Positions 5,392 to 11,689 of a stretch of 11,689 nucleotides of DNA are shown piece by piece. Position numbers and translations under genes: made by a program. The notes beneath the pieces were generated by a model, which searched no databases, was not told the DNA's origin, and saw only the letters and a list, made by a program, of their open reading frames with translations. This DNA comes from Bacillota bacterium (GTDB lineage Bacteria > Bacillota > Clostridia > Acetivibrionales > DTU013), in assembly GCA_023418915.1 (NCBI GenBank), contig JAEZYU010000040.1:1-11689 (forward strand), read 5' to 3'. The stretch's first letter is position 1; each line of letters starts with the position of its first letter.

Positions 5392-8370
5392 TTGAATAAA
5401 TCCATAAACTTTAATCCTAAAATCAAATATAGCTTAATAATATTAGTAATATTGCTGGTAATTGCAGAACTGTCCCCTATTACAGAACTGTCCCCTGTAT
5501 CGGTGGCGACAGAGATACACCGAACGGCTTATTTTGGGAATGATTTAGCAAATTCAGTTATCAGCAATATTAATTTTACTGATATAAACGAGAATTCGTG
5601 GGCCAAAGAGGCAATTTATGAAATGAGTGCACTTGGTTTGCTAAATGGATTCAAAGATGCTGCTGGACGTTTTGGAAGAACTGTCCCCCTCACAAAAGAA
5701 GAGGCGATAGCTGTGGCGTACAGGGCGGCCGGACGAGAGGCAGAAGCGCAACAGCTTGGTGTTGCAATCAATAATGCACGCTTACAGGCAAACAAAAAAA
5801 CTGACCCGTTGGAAGTCTGGTACGACGGATTTCTGCAGCTTGCTGCTAGTGAAGGTCTCATTACCATCAGAAATCTTAACGATGCGTTTAACACAGATCA
5901 AGCTTCGCTCCCGGATGACAGCTTTAGAAGGAAGAGTCAGGCACAAAGACAGGAAATGATTTATTGGTTGGCTCGAACTCTGAACATAGCTCCTGCAGCA
6001 CAGCAGCAGGCAGTGCTCAATTATAGCGATTGGCGCAGCGTGGATCCGGATAAACTGCCCTATGTGGAAGCATTGCTAAAACAAGGAATCATTTCTGGCA
6101 GCAATAATCGAATAAATCCTTTGCAGCCAATACCAAGAGAACAATGTGCGCAAATCATAAAAAATGCTGAGGAAATAGTTTTACAGGCTACAGGGCATGT
6201 CAGTGTTGCAGGAATCATTGAGGATATAATTCCTGCAACTAACTATACAGACGGACATAATGTTACGGGACGGAATATTCATACAGAAAATGCCGATGGA
6301 ACTTTTGCATCAATTCAAACATCAGCTAATAGTGGACCGCCATCAGGGCGCAAAGATGAAATCGCAGGCGTACCATTGCCGGGACAAAGCAAGGAGCTAG
6401 TTGTTTACAAGAATGGAGTCATCGGCGACAGCGGTCTTCTTGTAAAAGGAGATAGAATTCGATATATAGCAGACAGCAGTAACATCGTGAAATACATTGA
6501 AGTAATCTCAAATACAAATGATGTAAGATACATTGCAGTGCAGGTAGACAATGTGGATCAGACAAATCTTTTGATAGATGTGATACAGCTATTTGAAACT
6601 GATTATCCGAACGTTAAGGATATTGCCGGAAACGATTCATTTTCCTGGTCACAGGCTGAGAGGACTACCTATAAGATTTCAAGAGACAGTCAAGTCATAA
6701 TAAACGGTGTAAAAGCTGACCTTTCAAGCATAACAGAGGATGCAGCTGCAATACTTACAGTAGATGGAAACAATTTAGTCAAAGAGATACAGTGTGTGGA
6801 TCTTGGTATTAATGCGGAAGCAAGAAGAATTGTGAGAGGTATTGTCGAAGAAAACAATCCTGATCTTGGTTACCTGACACTTTATAATGAAGATGGCTCA
6901 GGCACGGGAAGCAGCTCCGTTGCTCTGAGAACATATAATTACGTTGATCAGATTAGGTCAGAAGTATTGCGAAATCATGAGCCTTCAGATATTGACAGCA
7001 TCCAAGCTGGTGATACTGCGTACCTCCGACTTGACAGAGCTGGTTATATTGAATCTGTAAGCGCTGTGGACAATTATACTGTTCGTTATGCTAAAATTCT
7101 CTCTAAACTGCCCGGCCAGATAGTTGTAGGTTATGAAGAAGGAATGCAGCAGGTGCTTGATATTGACGATAGCATTATAGTTGTTAGAGACAAAATGCTT
7201 GTTGGCCTCGATGTGTTGCAAGACGGGGACCGTGTAAGACTGCTTATGAATGAAAGCAGGAATTCAGCGGATCTGAAGGAAATCACGATCGAAGGTGACG
7301 AGCACTATATTAGCAATATCTATAAAGGAAGGATTACCAAGCTTGATGATATTTCCGAAAAAGTAACAGTCTTAGCAATGCAGGTCTTCAATAAAGGAAA
7401 TTGGGAACTTGTTGACAGAAAGGGTTTCACGAGCATTCCAATAGCTGATAGCTACAAGATTTATGCAAATGACACTTTGGTTTCCAGTAAAGATGTAAAT
7501 AGACTACTATACAACAACGAAGCGTATATAGCTGTTGAAAAAACCTATGGCGGAGAAGAGCGGGCTGTTTTAATTTCTTACAGGGACAGTCTTGATACAG
7601 AAGCACCAACTACAGTGGATACGATTAGTAATGTTATATCAGGAGCTGATAGTTTCATTACTGCAAATGAAAATAAAAAAGTTGAATTTTCCAACAGCAG
7701 CATTGTTGTGAAATACGGCAGGCTTGTGACTGGCAACAGCCTCAACGATAACGACAGAGCCTATATGACCCTAAACAGAAATTATTCGACCGGGAAGTAC
7801 CTTGCTTCCGTAGTCAAAGTAGACGAACCTCAAAATCAAAATGCACTTGCGATTTATCGTGGGAGGATCAGCGATATTCTCGAAAACAAGAGCTTTACCG
7901 TTGAATCCTTCTCACAGCTGCAGGGTATCGACTGGAATTACTATAATACACCAAAGACTTTCAATATTACAACAAATACCAGGATGTTGAATGATGATGG
8001 GGTCTTGAATGTGCGTGATTTCGTTGGGTATGGCAACGATAGTTATCTTAAAAGGACTGTTTATGTAGTTGCTGATGGAACGAATGCTGTTCTTGTGAGC
8101 ACCGCACCATATGGAATCGAAAATGTTAAAGGTACGGTATATGCAACAGGTAATGGAACTATCAGTTTGCGAAAATCAAGTGTATATAACCCATCAAAAT
8201 TTGTTTGGGAAAACTGTGCGGATATTGAAATAAGCATCCTTAATAACACTATCGCTGTAAAGAATGGTTCGATAATAGATCCGGCAAGCATTAAAAAGGC
8301 TGAAACTATAAGAGTAATTAAGAAGGATAGAAACACGACAGGAGACGCCTATATCATATTTGTTGAATAA
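5392..8370 (+). CDS. Secreted SLH-domain protein with long C-terminal repeat region
   Basis: A predicted exported cell-wall protein of about 992 residues. A basic N-terminus (K-x-x-x-N-P-K-x-K) leads into a hydrophobic segment (SLIILVILLVIA), which is a signal peptide or anchor. Three SLH modules, which bind secondary wall polymer, follow at about 61-118 (starting FTDINENSW), 140-205 (divergent) and 209-265. The rest, about 330-992, is unrecognised. It is rich in beta-strand patterns with recurring G-R-I/G-T-V openings (YKGRITKL, YRGRISDI, VKGTVYAT), suggesting tandem small beta-barrels. The frame also has ATG at 5383, but AGAGAGG (5376-5382) abuts it, while TTG 5392 lies nine bases downstream, so TTG is the likelier start. 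Tandem repeat copies are translated as AELSPITELSP just after the hydrophobic core, and another as GRTVPL at about residue 96. The second SLH gene follows after 23 bp. Confidence 0.88.
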   Translation: MNKSINFNPKIKYSLIILVILLVIAELSPITELSPVSVATEIHRTAYFGNDLANSVISNINFTDINENSWAKEAIYEMSALGLLNGFKDAAGRFGRTVPLTKEEAIAVAYRAAGREAEAQQLGVAINNARLQANKKTDPLEVWYDGFLQLAASEGLITIRNLNDAFNTDQASLPDDSFRRKSQAQRQEMIYWLARTLNIAPAAQQQAVLNYSDWRSVDPDKLPYVEALLKQGIISGSNNRINPLQPIPREQCAQIIKNAEEIVLQATGHVSVAGIIEDIIPATNYTDGHNVTGRNIHTENADGTFASIQTSANSGPPSGRKDEIAGVPLPGQSKELVVYKNGVIGDSGLLVKGDRIRYIADSSNIVKYIEVISNTNDVRYIAVQVDNVDQTNLLIDVIQLFETDYPNVKDIAGNDSFSWSQAERTTYKISRDSQVIINGVKADLSSITEDAAAILTVDGNNLVKEIQCVDLGINAEARRIVRGIVEENNPDLGYLTLYNEDGSGTGSSSVALRTYNYVDQIRSEVLRNHEPSDIDSIQAGDTAYLRLDRAGYIESVSAVDNYTVRYAKILSKLPGQIVVGYEEGMQQVLDIDDSIIVVRDKMLVGLDVLQDGDRVRLLMNESRNSADLKEITIEGDEHYISNIYKGRITKLDDISEKVTVLAMQVFNKGNWELVDRKGFTSIPIADSYKIYANDTLVSSKDVNRLLYNNEAYIAVEKTYGGEERAVLISYRDSLDTEAPTTVDTISNVISGADSFITANENKKVEFSNSSIVVKYGRLVTGNSLNDNDRAYMTLNRNYSTGKYLASVVKVDEPQNQNALAIYRGRISDILENKSFTVESFSQLQGIDWNYYNTPKTFNITTNTRMLNDDGVLNVRDFVGYGNDSYLKRTVYVVADGTNAVLVSTAPYGIENVKGTVYATGNGTISLRKSSVYNPSKFVWENCADIEISILNNTIAVKNGSIIDPASIKKAETIRVIKKDRNTTGDAYIIFVE
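5465..5496 (-). repeat. Tandem AGAACTGTCCCCT copies inside the SLH gene 1 signal region
   Basis: Two exact CAGAACTGTCCCCT units (5465-5478 and 5483-5496), 18 bp apart, are read in the same frame as ELSP-I-T-ELSP. The 18-bp period keeps the frame. The units are in reverse orientation relative to GGGACAGTTCT. Confidence 0.85.
5676..5690 (-). repeat. AGAACTGTCCCC copy inside the first SLH module
   Basis: AAGAACTGTCCCCCT matches the repeat core exactly (AGAACTGTCCCC at 5677-5688). It is translated as R-T-V-P, a different frame from the tandem copies 180 bp upstream. It replaces the region where SLH modules usually have an N-P or P-N-x motif just before the conserved L-T-x-E-E-A. Confidence 0.7.
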
Positions 8371-8393
8371 TATCCAACCGGAGGTTAAGCCCT

Positions 8394-9917
8394 ATGAAGA
8401 AATGCATCATTGCAGTGTTAATAACGATTACAGCAGCACTCATACTGCCCGGGCAGGTGTTTGCTCGCGAAGGGATCTGTGGTTACGAGAGTGGTATATC
8501 ATCGGGTGAGGTGCCCGGTAATACTACTTTTGACTATAAAGAAGTTTCATTTATCAGCGGCAAACCCGTCACATTTGAGGGGACGCTTCTCATAAAGAAA
8601 AGCCAGAGACAGGACAAACTGACGACGACATATACATATAACCTGAGAAATGGTGAAGATACATTAATAAGAGTGCTGACTTTCACTACTGAGTCGGAAA
8701 CTAAGGAAAATGGCCAGATAACAGAGTCTGTTAGTCTTACGTCGGCAAGAGAGTCCGTCAGGATAGAAGGGGTAACATACAACATCACAAACCGCAACAG
8801 CTACCAATTTGCAAGCTCGAACCTGATAGATCCGAGACCTGCAATTAATTACCATGCGGGCAGTATGTGGAGCAGAAAGACGTATCAAGTTGGTGCCGTT
8901 AATGAAGGCAGCACGATCACAGTGGAATGCACAGGAACCTTTTATGGCTATGACCAATATTGGGGTAACGCTGAGAGCCTTTTACTTGATTATGTGATCA
9001 GCGGAGAAAAAAATGCTACTGATGGTGTCGATATTTGGGGAGGAACTGCATCTATTTCGATTTCCTCAACCTCATCAGAACAGCTCAACTACCAAGAGAA
9101 CAAGCCAAACCAGATAAGTTTTTCCGGCAGCTATGTTCAGAGCCGTATGAACAGCAGTGTAATGGAATACACCTGTATGATGCCGGAATTTGATTCAAAA
9201 GGTATTTCAACTGATCATATAGTTACATATAATGACAGCCTGAGCATTGAAACATTTCCCATACAGAAGAGGCTGCCGTTTGTAGATCCCAAAAATGTCA
9301 GGGGACATTGGGCAGAGAATGAAATAAGGATAATGTTTGGATTAGAGGTTTTTAAGGGGAATGGATCTGACTTTATTCCGGATAATTATATGAGCAGAGC
9401 TGAATTTGCTGCCGCAATGGTTAATACTGCAAAGGAAATTCCTGTGGATCCGGCGCTTGTTACAAGAACAACAGCATCACGCAGAACGACGACGAAGGAG
9501 GTCATTGTATCTCCTTTTGACGACGTTTCTATAGGAAATATTTTCTTTAGTGAGATAAAAAGCGCATATGACCGTAAAATACTCAACGGTAAGAAGTATA
9601 ACAGATTTGCTCCGAATGATTATATTACAAAGGCCGATGCGGCCGTAGCCCTCATAAGGGCACTGGGATTTGAATCTCTAGCACCCGCACCTGTTGCTGT
9701 AACTAGCTTTCGCGATAACGATCTGATTCCAGAGCATGCACGTAATGCAGCATATGTGGCGCAGAAAATCGGCCTCTTAAAAAGTGATAGCAAGGGAAAT
9801 ATGAATCCGAACGATAAGCTTACCAAGGCTGAAGGCGCAGTTATGTTCAATGATTTTATTAAATATTTACAGGACGGTATAAAGAAAGATTACAGAGAAA
9901 GACTTTTAAACTACTGA
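8394..9917 (+). CDS. Secreted protein with C-terminal triple SLH domain
   Basis: A predicted S-layer-type or wall-bound protein of 507 residues. The N-terminus has Lys-Lys followed by a hydrophobic stretch and a VFA-R-E end, a classic signal peptide likely cut after about residue 24. Residues about 25-290 form an unrecognised domain that is rich in Ser, Thr and aromatic residues and looks beta-stranded. Three SLH modules close the protein: about 296-350 (starts FVDPKNVRGHWAENEI), 372-430 (FDDVSIGNIFF to TKADAAVALIRALG) and 438-495 (FRDNDLIPEH to TKAEGAVMF). They should tether it to secondary cell-wall polymer. A strong GGAGG (8380-8384) lies nine bases before ATG 8394. It follows SLH gene 1 by 23 bp, so the two are an operon with SLH modules at opposite ends. 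Its binding partner cannot be told from sequence. Confidence 0.92.
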   Translation: MKKCIIAVLITITAALILPGQVFAREGICGYESGISSGEVPGNTTFDYKEVSFISGKPVTFEGTLLIKKSQRQDKLTTTYTYNLRNGEDTLIRVLTFTTESETKENGQITESVSLTSARESVRIEGVTYNITNRNSYQFASSNLIDPRPAINYHAGSMWSRKTYQVGAVNEGSTITVECTGTFYGYDQYWGNAESLLLDYVISGEKNATDGVDIWGGTASISISSTSSEQLNYQENKPNQISFSGSYVQSRMNSSVMEYTCMMPEFDSKGISTDHIVTYNDSLSIETFPIQKRLPFVDPKNVRGHWAENEIRIMFGLEVFKGNGSDFIPDNYMSRAEFAAAMVNTAKEIPVDPALVTRTTASRRTTTKEVIVSPFDDVSIGNIFFSEIKSAYDRKILNGKKYNRFAPNDYITKADAAVALIRALGFESLAPAPVAVTSFRDNDLIPEHARNAAYVAQKIGLLKSDSKGNMNPNDKLTKAEGAVMFNDFIKYLQDGIKKDYRERLLNY

Positions 9918-9940
9918 ATTCATGTTTGATAGAGAAGTAA

Positions 9941-9984
9941 TCAAGAACTGTCCCCTCAATGAATTAATTGAGAACTGTCCCTGT
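9941..9984 (-). repeat. GGGACAGTTCT repeat doublet B (SLH-protease spacer), reverse orientation
   Basis: Two direct copies on the minus strand: TCAAGAACTGTCCCCTCAAT (9941-9960) and TTGAGAACTGTCCCTGT (9968-9984). CTCAAT (9955-9960) pairs with ATTGAG (9967-9972) around a GAATTA loop. Read on the minus strand, this gives CAGGGACAGTTCTCAAT, a short loop, ATTGAG and GGGGACAGTTCTTGA, the same order as doublet A at 5164-5238 with a shorter loop. Confidence 0.75.
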
Positions 9985-9996
9985 AAATGCTAAAAT
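9968..9996 (+). promoter_or_regulatory. Sigma-A-type promoter of the S41 protease gene
   Basis: TTGAGA (9968-9973, 5 of 6 to TTGACA), a 17-bp spacer and TAAAAT (9991-9996, 5 of 6 to TATAAT), with an extended -10 TGC at 9988-9990. Transcription would start near 10003, leaving a leader of about 23 nt with AAGGGG (10013-10018) as ribosome site. The -35 hexamer is part of the second repeat copy of doublet B. Confidence 0.65.
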
Positions 9997-10025
9997 GAAT
10001 CTATTAAATTTGAAGGGGTCTTGAT

Positions 10026-11513
10026 GTGAAAAAATATTTTATTAGACTGGCACGACGTGTATTGATCATCCTGTTTGTAATCATACTATTAGCCGGACAG
10101 GCAGTGTATGCATCTGAGACATCTGTTGAAGGTTCATACCTTGACAGCATGATGGAGTTTATCAGAGATGAATACTATGGTGAAGTTATAGATAAAGAGC
10201 TGACCGATAGTGCAATCAGAGGTATGTTCAATTCATTGGATATCTATACTACATATTATAATAATGAAGAAAAAAATGAATTCATGGATTCCGTCACTGG
10301 CACCTTTGGTGGTATAGGAGTGACGATGATGCTCAGCGGCGACTATATAGTAATTACTGACATATATTCTCCATCGCCTGCTGAAAAGGCTGGATTGCTG
10401 CGGGGTGACACAATTGTTGAAGCCGATGGGACAGACCTTGTCAAGGCCACACTTGAACAGGCGGCATCTGTTATCAAGGGTATACCCGGGACTTCTGTCA
10501 AACTGGGTGTAATTCGAAATGGAAGTACAGAAAAAACATATATTGACGTAACAAGAGAGATCATTAAGGTAAATCCTGTAACATATGAAAACAGAAACGG
10601 GATCGGATATATTAAACTTGATTCATTTAATGAAAACACCGATGAATATATCACTAATGCACTAAAGGCATTTGAAAGGAGCAGCATCACCCGAATTGTA
10701 CTGGATCTGCGGGACAATCCTGGAGGTGAAGTAATACAGGCTGTTGCAGTTGCACAGAAATTCGTGCCTGAAGGATTGATAACTAAACTCGATTACAAAT
10801 CGCCTAAGTATGAGGATTTGGAGTATTACTCCACACTAAAACAGCCGAAGTATAAGCTTGCTGTTTTAGTAAACGGTATGAGTGCAAGTGCTTCTGAAAT
10901 CGTTTCAGGAGCTATTCAGGATACCGGTGCCGGTAAACTGATCGGTACAAAGACCTTTGGAAAGGCGAAATTTCAGGCAATCGTTCCATTGCTGACAGAG
11001 GAGGCATATGGCTACTATAAGAATCTATATGGGCTGGATACTGTTAACGTAATGGATCTTTACTATTTCAGCATATTCCCAGACGACGATGAGATTGGCG
11101 GGTATGCTAAAATGACTCTTGGTATATATTATACGCCCCAAGGCAGAATGATAGACGGGAAAGGCCTTGAACCGGACATTGCGGTCGATGATCCGAATCT
11201 TGTGGACAATATATATATCACTGATATTAAAAATCTCTCAAAATCAGCTGATTTTAAACTAAACAGTCAGAGTTCTGATATATTTAGTGCAAAGAAGATC
11301 CTGAAAATCATGGGATACGAAATAAAGAATCTGGACACTTGCTTTGACGCTGAATTTGAGACAGCAATAAAGGAGTATCAAGCTCGAAACAAGATGAAAG
11401 CAAGCGGAGTACTAGACATAAAGACACAGATATTCCTCAATGCGGACCTGCTAAAACTTGTATTGAAATACGACGGGCAGTATGCAGCTGCCGTCAGATA
11501 TTTATATAACTGA
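10026..11513 (+). CDS. S41-family C-terminal processing protease (CtpA/CtpB-like) with PDZ and peptidoglycan-binding domains
   Basis: A predicted secreted or membrane-anchored serine protease of 495 residues. A basic start and the hydrophobic segment VLIILFVIILLAGQAVYA form a signal peptide or anchor. A PDZ domain covers about 94-175 (FGGIGVTMM to the PAEKAGLLRGD loop). The S41 core shows IGYIKLDSF, LDLRDNPGG (about 226-234), NGMSASASEIVSGAIQD and GTKTFGKAKFQ. Ser288 and Lys313 are 25 residues apart, as in the Ser/Lys dyad of E. coli Prc, so the enzyme should be catalytic. The C-terminal region, about 420-480 (AKKILKIMGY to TQIFLN), resembles a PG_binding_1 domain. GTG 10026 is the start, seven bases after AAGGGG (10013-10018); the nearby ATG at 10024 runs straight into a stop. 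It has its own promoter. Adjacency to two SLH proteins suggests work at the cell wall, but the substrate is unknown. Confidence 0.93.
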   Translation: MKKYFIRLARRVLIILFVIILLAGQAVYASETSVEGSYLDSMMEFIRDEYYGEVIDKELTDSAIRGMFNSLDIYTTYYNNEEKNEFMDSVTGTFGGIGVTMMLSGDYIVITDIYSPSPAEKAGLLRGDTIVEADGTDLVKATLEQAASVIKGIPGTSVKLGVIRNGSTEKTYIDVTREIIKVNPVTYENRNGIGYIKLDSFNENTDEYITNALKAFERSSITRIVLDLRDNPGGEVIQAVAVAQKFVPEGLITKLDYKSPKYEDLEYYSTLKQPKYKLAVLVNGMSASASEIVSGAIQDTGAGKLIGTKTFGKAKFQAIVPLLTEEAYGYYKNLYGLDTVNVMDLYYFSIFPDDDEIGGYAKMTLGIYYTPQGRMIDGKGLEPDIAVDDPNLVDNIYITDIKNLSKSADFKLNSQSSDIFSAKKILKIMGYEIKNLDTCFDAEFETAIKEYQARNKMKASGVLDIKTQIFLNADLLKLVLKYDGQYAAAVRYLYN

Positions 11514-11535
11514 AACCAATTCTATGGAAATATAT

Positions 11536-11689
11536 CGAGGCGAATTATGTCCCCCACCTCTTTACGTCTTTTCAGCCTTCAGGCTGAAAAACGTTATGTG
11601 GCGGGCACTGATTGCCTTTCAGATATTATCTTTCGAGCAATCGAAAGAAAACGATGCGAGCATATCTCCCGCCTGGGATGCATAGGCGA
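11536..11689 (+). ncRNA. Candidate structured RNA or element end, incomplete at window edge
   Basis: Downstream of the protease there is no supported gene but dense complementarity. A 9-bp stem TTTTCAGCC/GGCTGAAAA (11569-11577 and 11582-11590) with a TTCA loop extends by ACGT/ACGT across a bulged C. An 8-bp stem TCTTTCGA/TCGAAAGA (11629-11636 and 11641-11648) is capped by a GCAA (GNRA) tetraloop. GGCGGG (11600-11605) can pair with CCCGCC (11668-11673) to enclose that hairpin. An alternative 3' hairpin, CGCCT/AGGCG (11670-11674 and 11684-11688), shares the same bases. No stem is followed by a T run, so these are not simple terminators. Candidates are a riboswitch or leader of the next gene, the 5' domain of an intron, or an omega-RNA (HEARO)-type RNA preceding a transposon nuclease. 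I match it to no family with confidence. Confidence 0.35.

Noticed and set aside
7583..7595. GGGACAGTCTTGA in SLH gene 1, one base short of GGGACAGTTCTTGA
   Set aside because: It is a single isolated match with a deletion in the core and an ordinary peptide context; not strong enough to call a copy.
11569..11590. TTTTCAGCC/GGCTGAAAA hairpin as terminator of the protease gene
   Set aside because: The stem is followed by A residues, not a T run, on the + strand; better seen as part of a structured region.
11482..11685. 67-codon open frame overlapping the end of the protease gene
   Set aside because: It overlaps the protease out of frame, has no ribosome site at its start or at the internal ATG 11524, and runs through the hairpin-rich region; it resembles no family I know.

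Overview
The window looks like a chromosomal stretch of a low-GC, Gram-positive, spore-former-type Clostridia genome. The evidence is AT-rich DNA, strong AGGAGG-like ribosome sites, a ywiB-like (DUF1934) gene next to argS, and S-layer-homology (SLH) proteins. All genes lie on the + strand. I would not name a genus from sequence alone.

Layout: (1) Bases 3-692 are the C-terminal part of a REP-associated tyrosine transposase (RAYT, Y1/TnpA_REP family), cut by the left window edge. (2) Bases 693-1014 are a gene-poor spacer with small hairpins. (3) Bases 1015-5158 are a housekeeping run: D-Ala-D-Ala ligase (ddl), glutamate racemase (murI), a DUF1934 beta-barrel protein and arginyl-tRNA synthetase (argS). 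ddl and murI both feed peptidoglycan precursor synthesis. (4) Bases 5159-5391 hold two copies of a short repeat and a long hairpin. (5) Bases 5392-9917 encode two secreted SLH-domain proteins with opposite architectures (SLH at the N-terminus, then SLH at the C-terminus). (6) Bases 9918-10025 hold two more repeat copies and a good sigma-A-type promoter. (7) Bases 10026-11513 encode a secreted S41 (C-terminal processing) protease with PDZ and peptidoglycan-binding domains. (8) Bases 11514-11689 contain no supported gene but several strong nested hairpins, possibly the 5' part of a structured RNA continuing beyond the window.

The most notable pattern is a dispersed repeat with core GGGACAGTTCT / AGAACTGTCCC. 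Seven clear copies lie in 5.1-10.0 kb, and an eighth exact core lies inside ddl. Two intergenic doublets share one architecture and face each other across the SLH gene pair. Two tandem copies with an 18-bp period are translated in the signal-peptide region of the first SLH protein, and a third copy is translated in another frame inside its first SLH motif. One intergenic copy supplies the -35 hexamer of the protease promoter. Together with the RAYT at the left edge, this suggests a Firmicute REP/RAYT-like system whose repeats have been recruited as promoter parts and as protein sequence. The link between this particular transposase and this repeat is inference.
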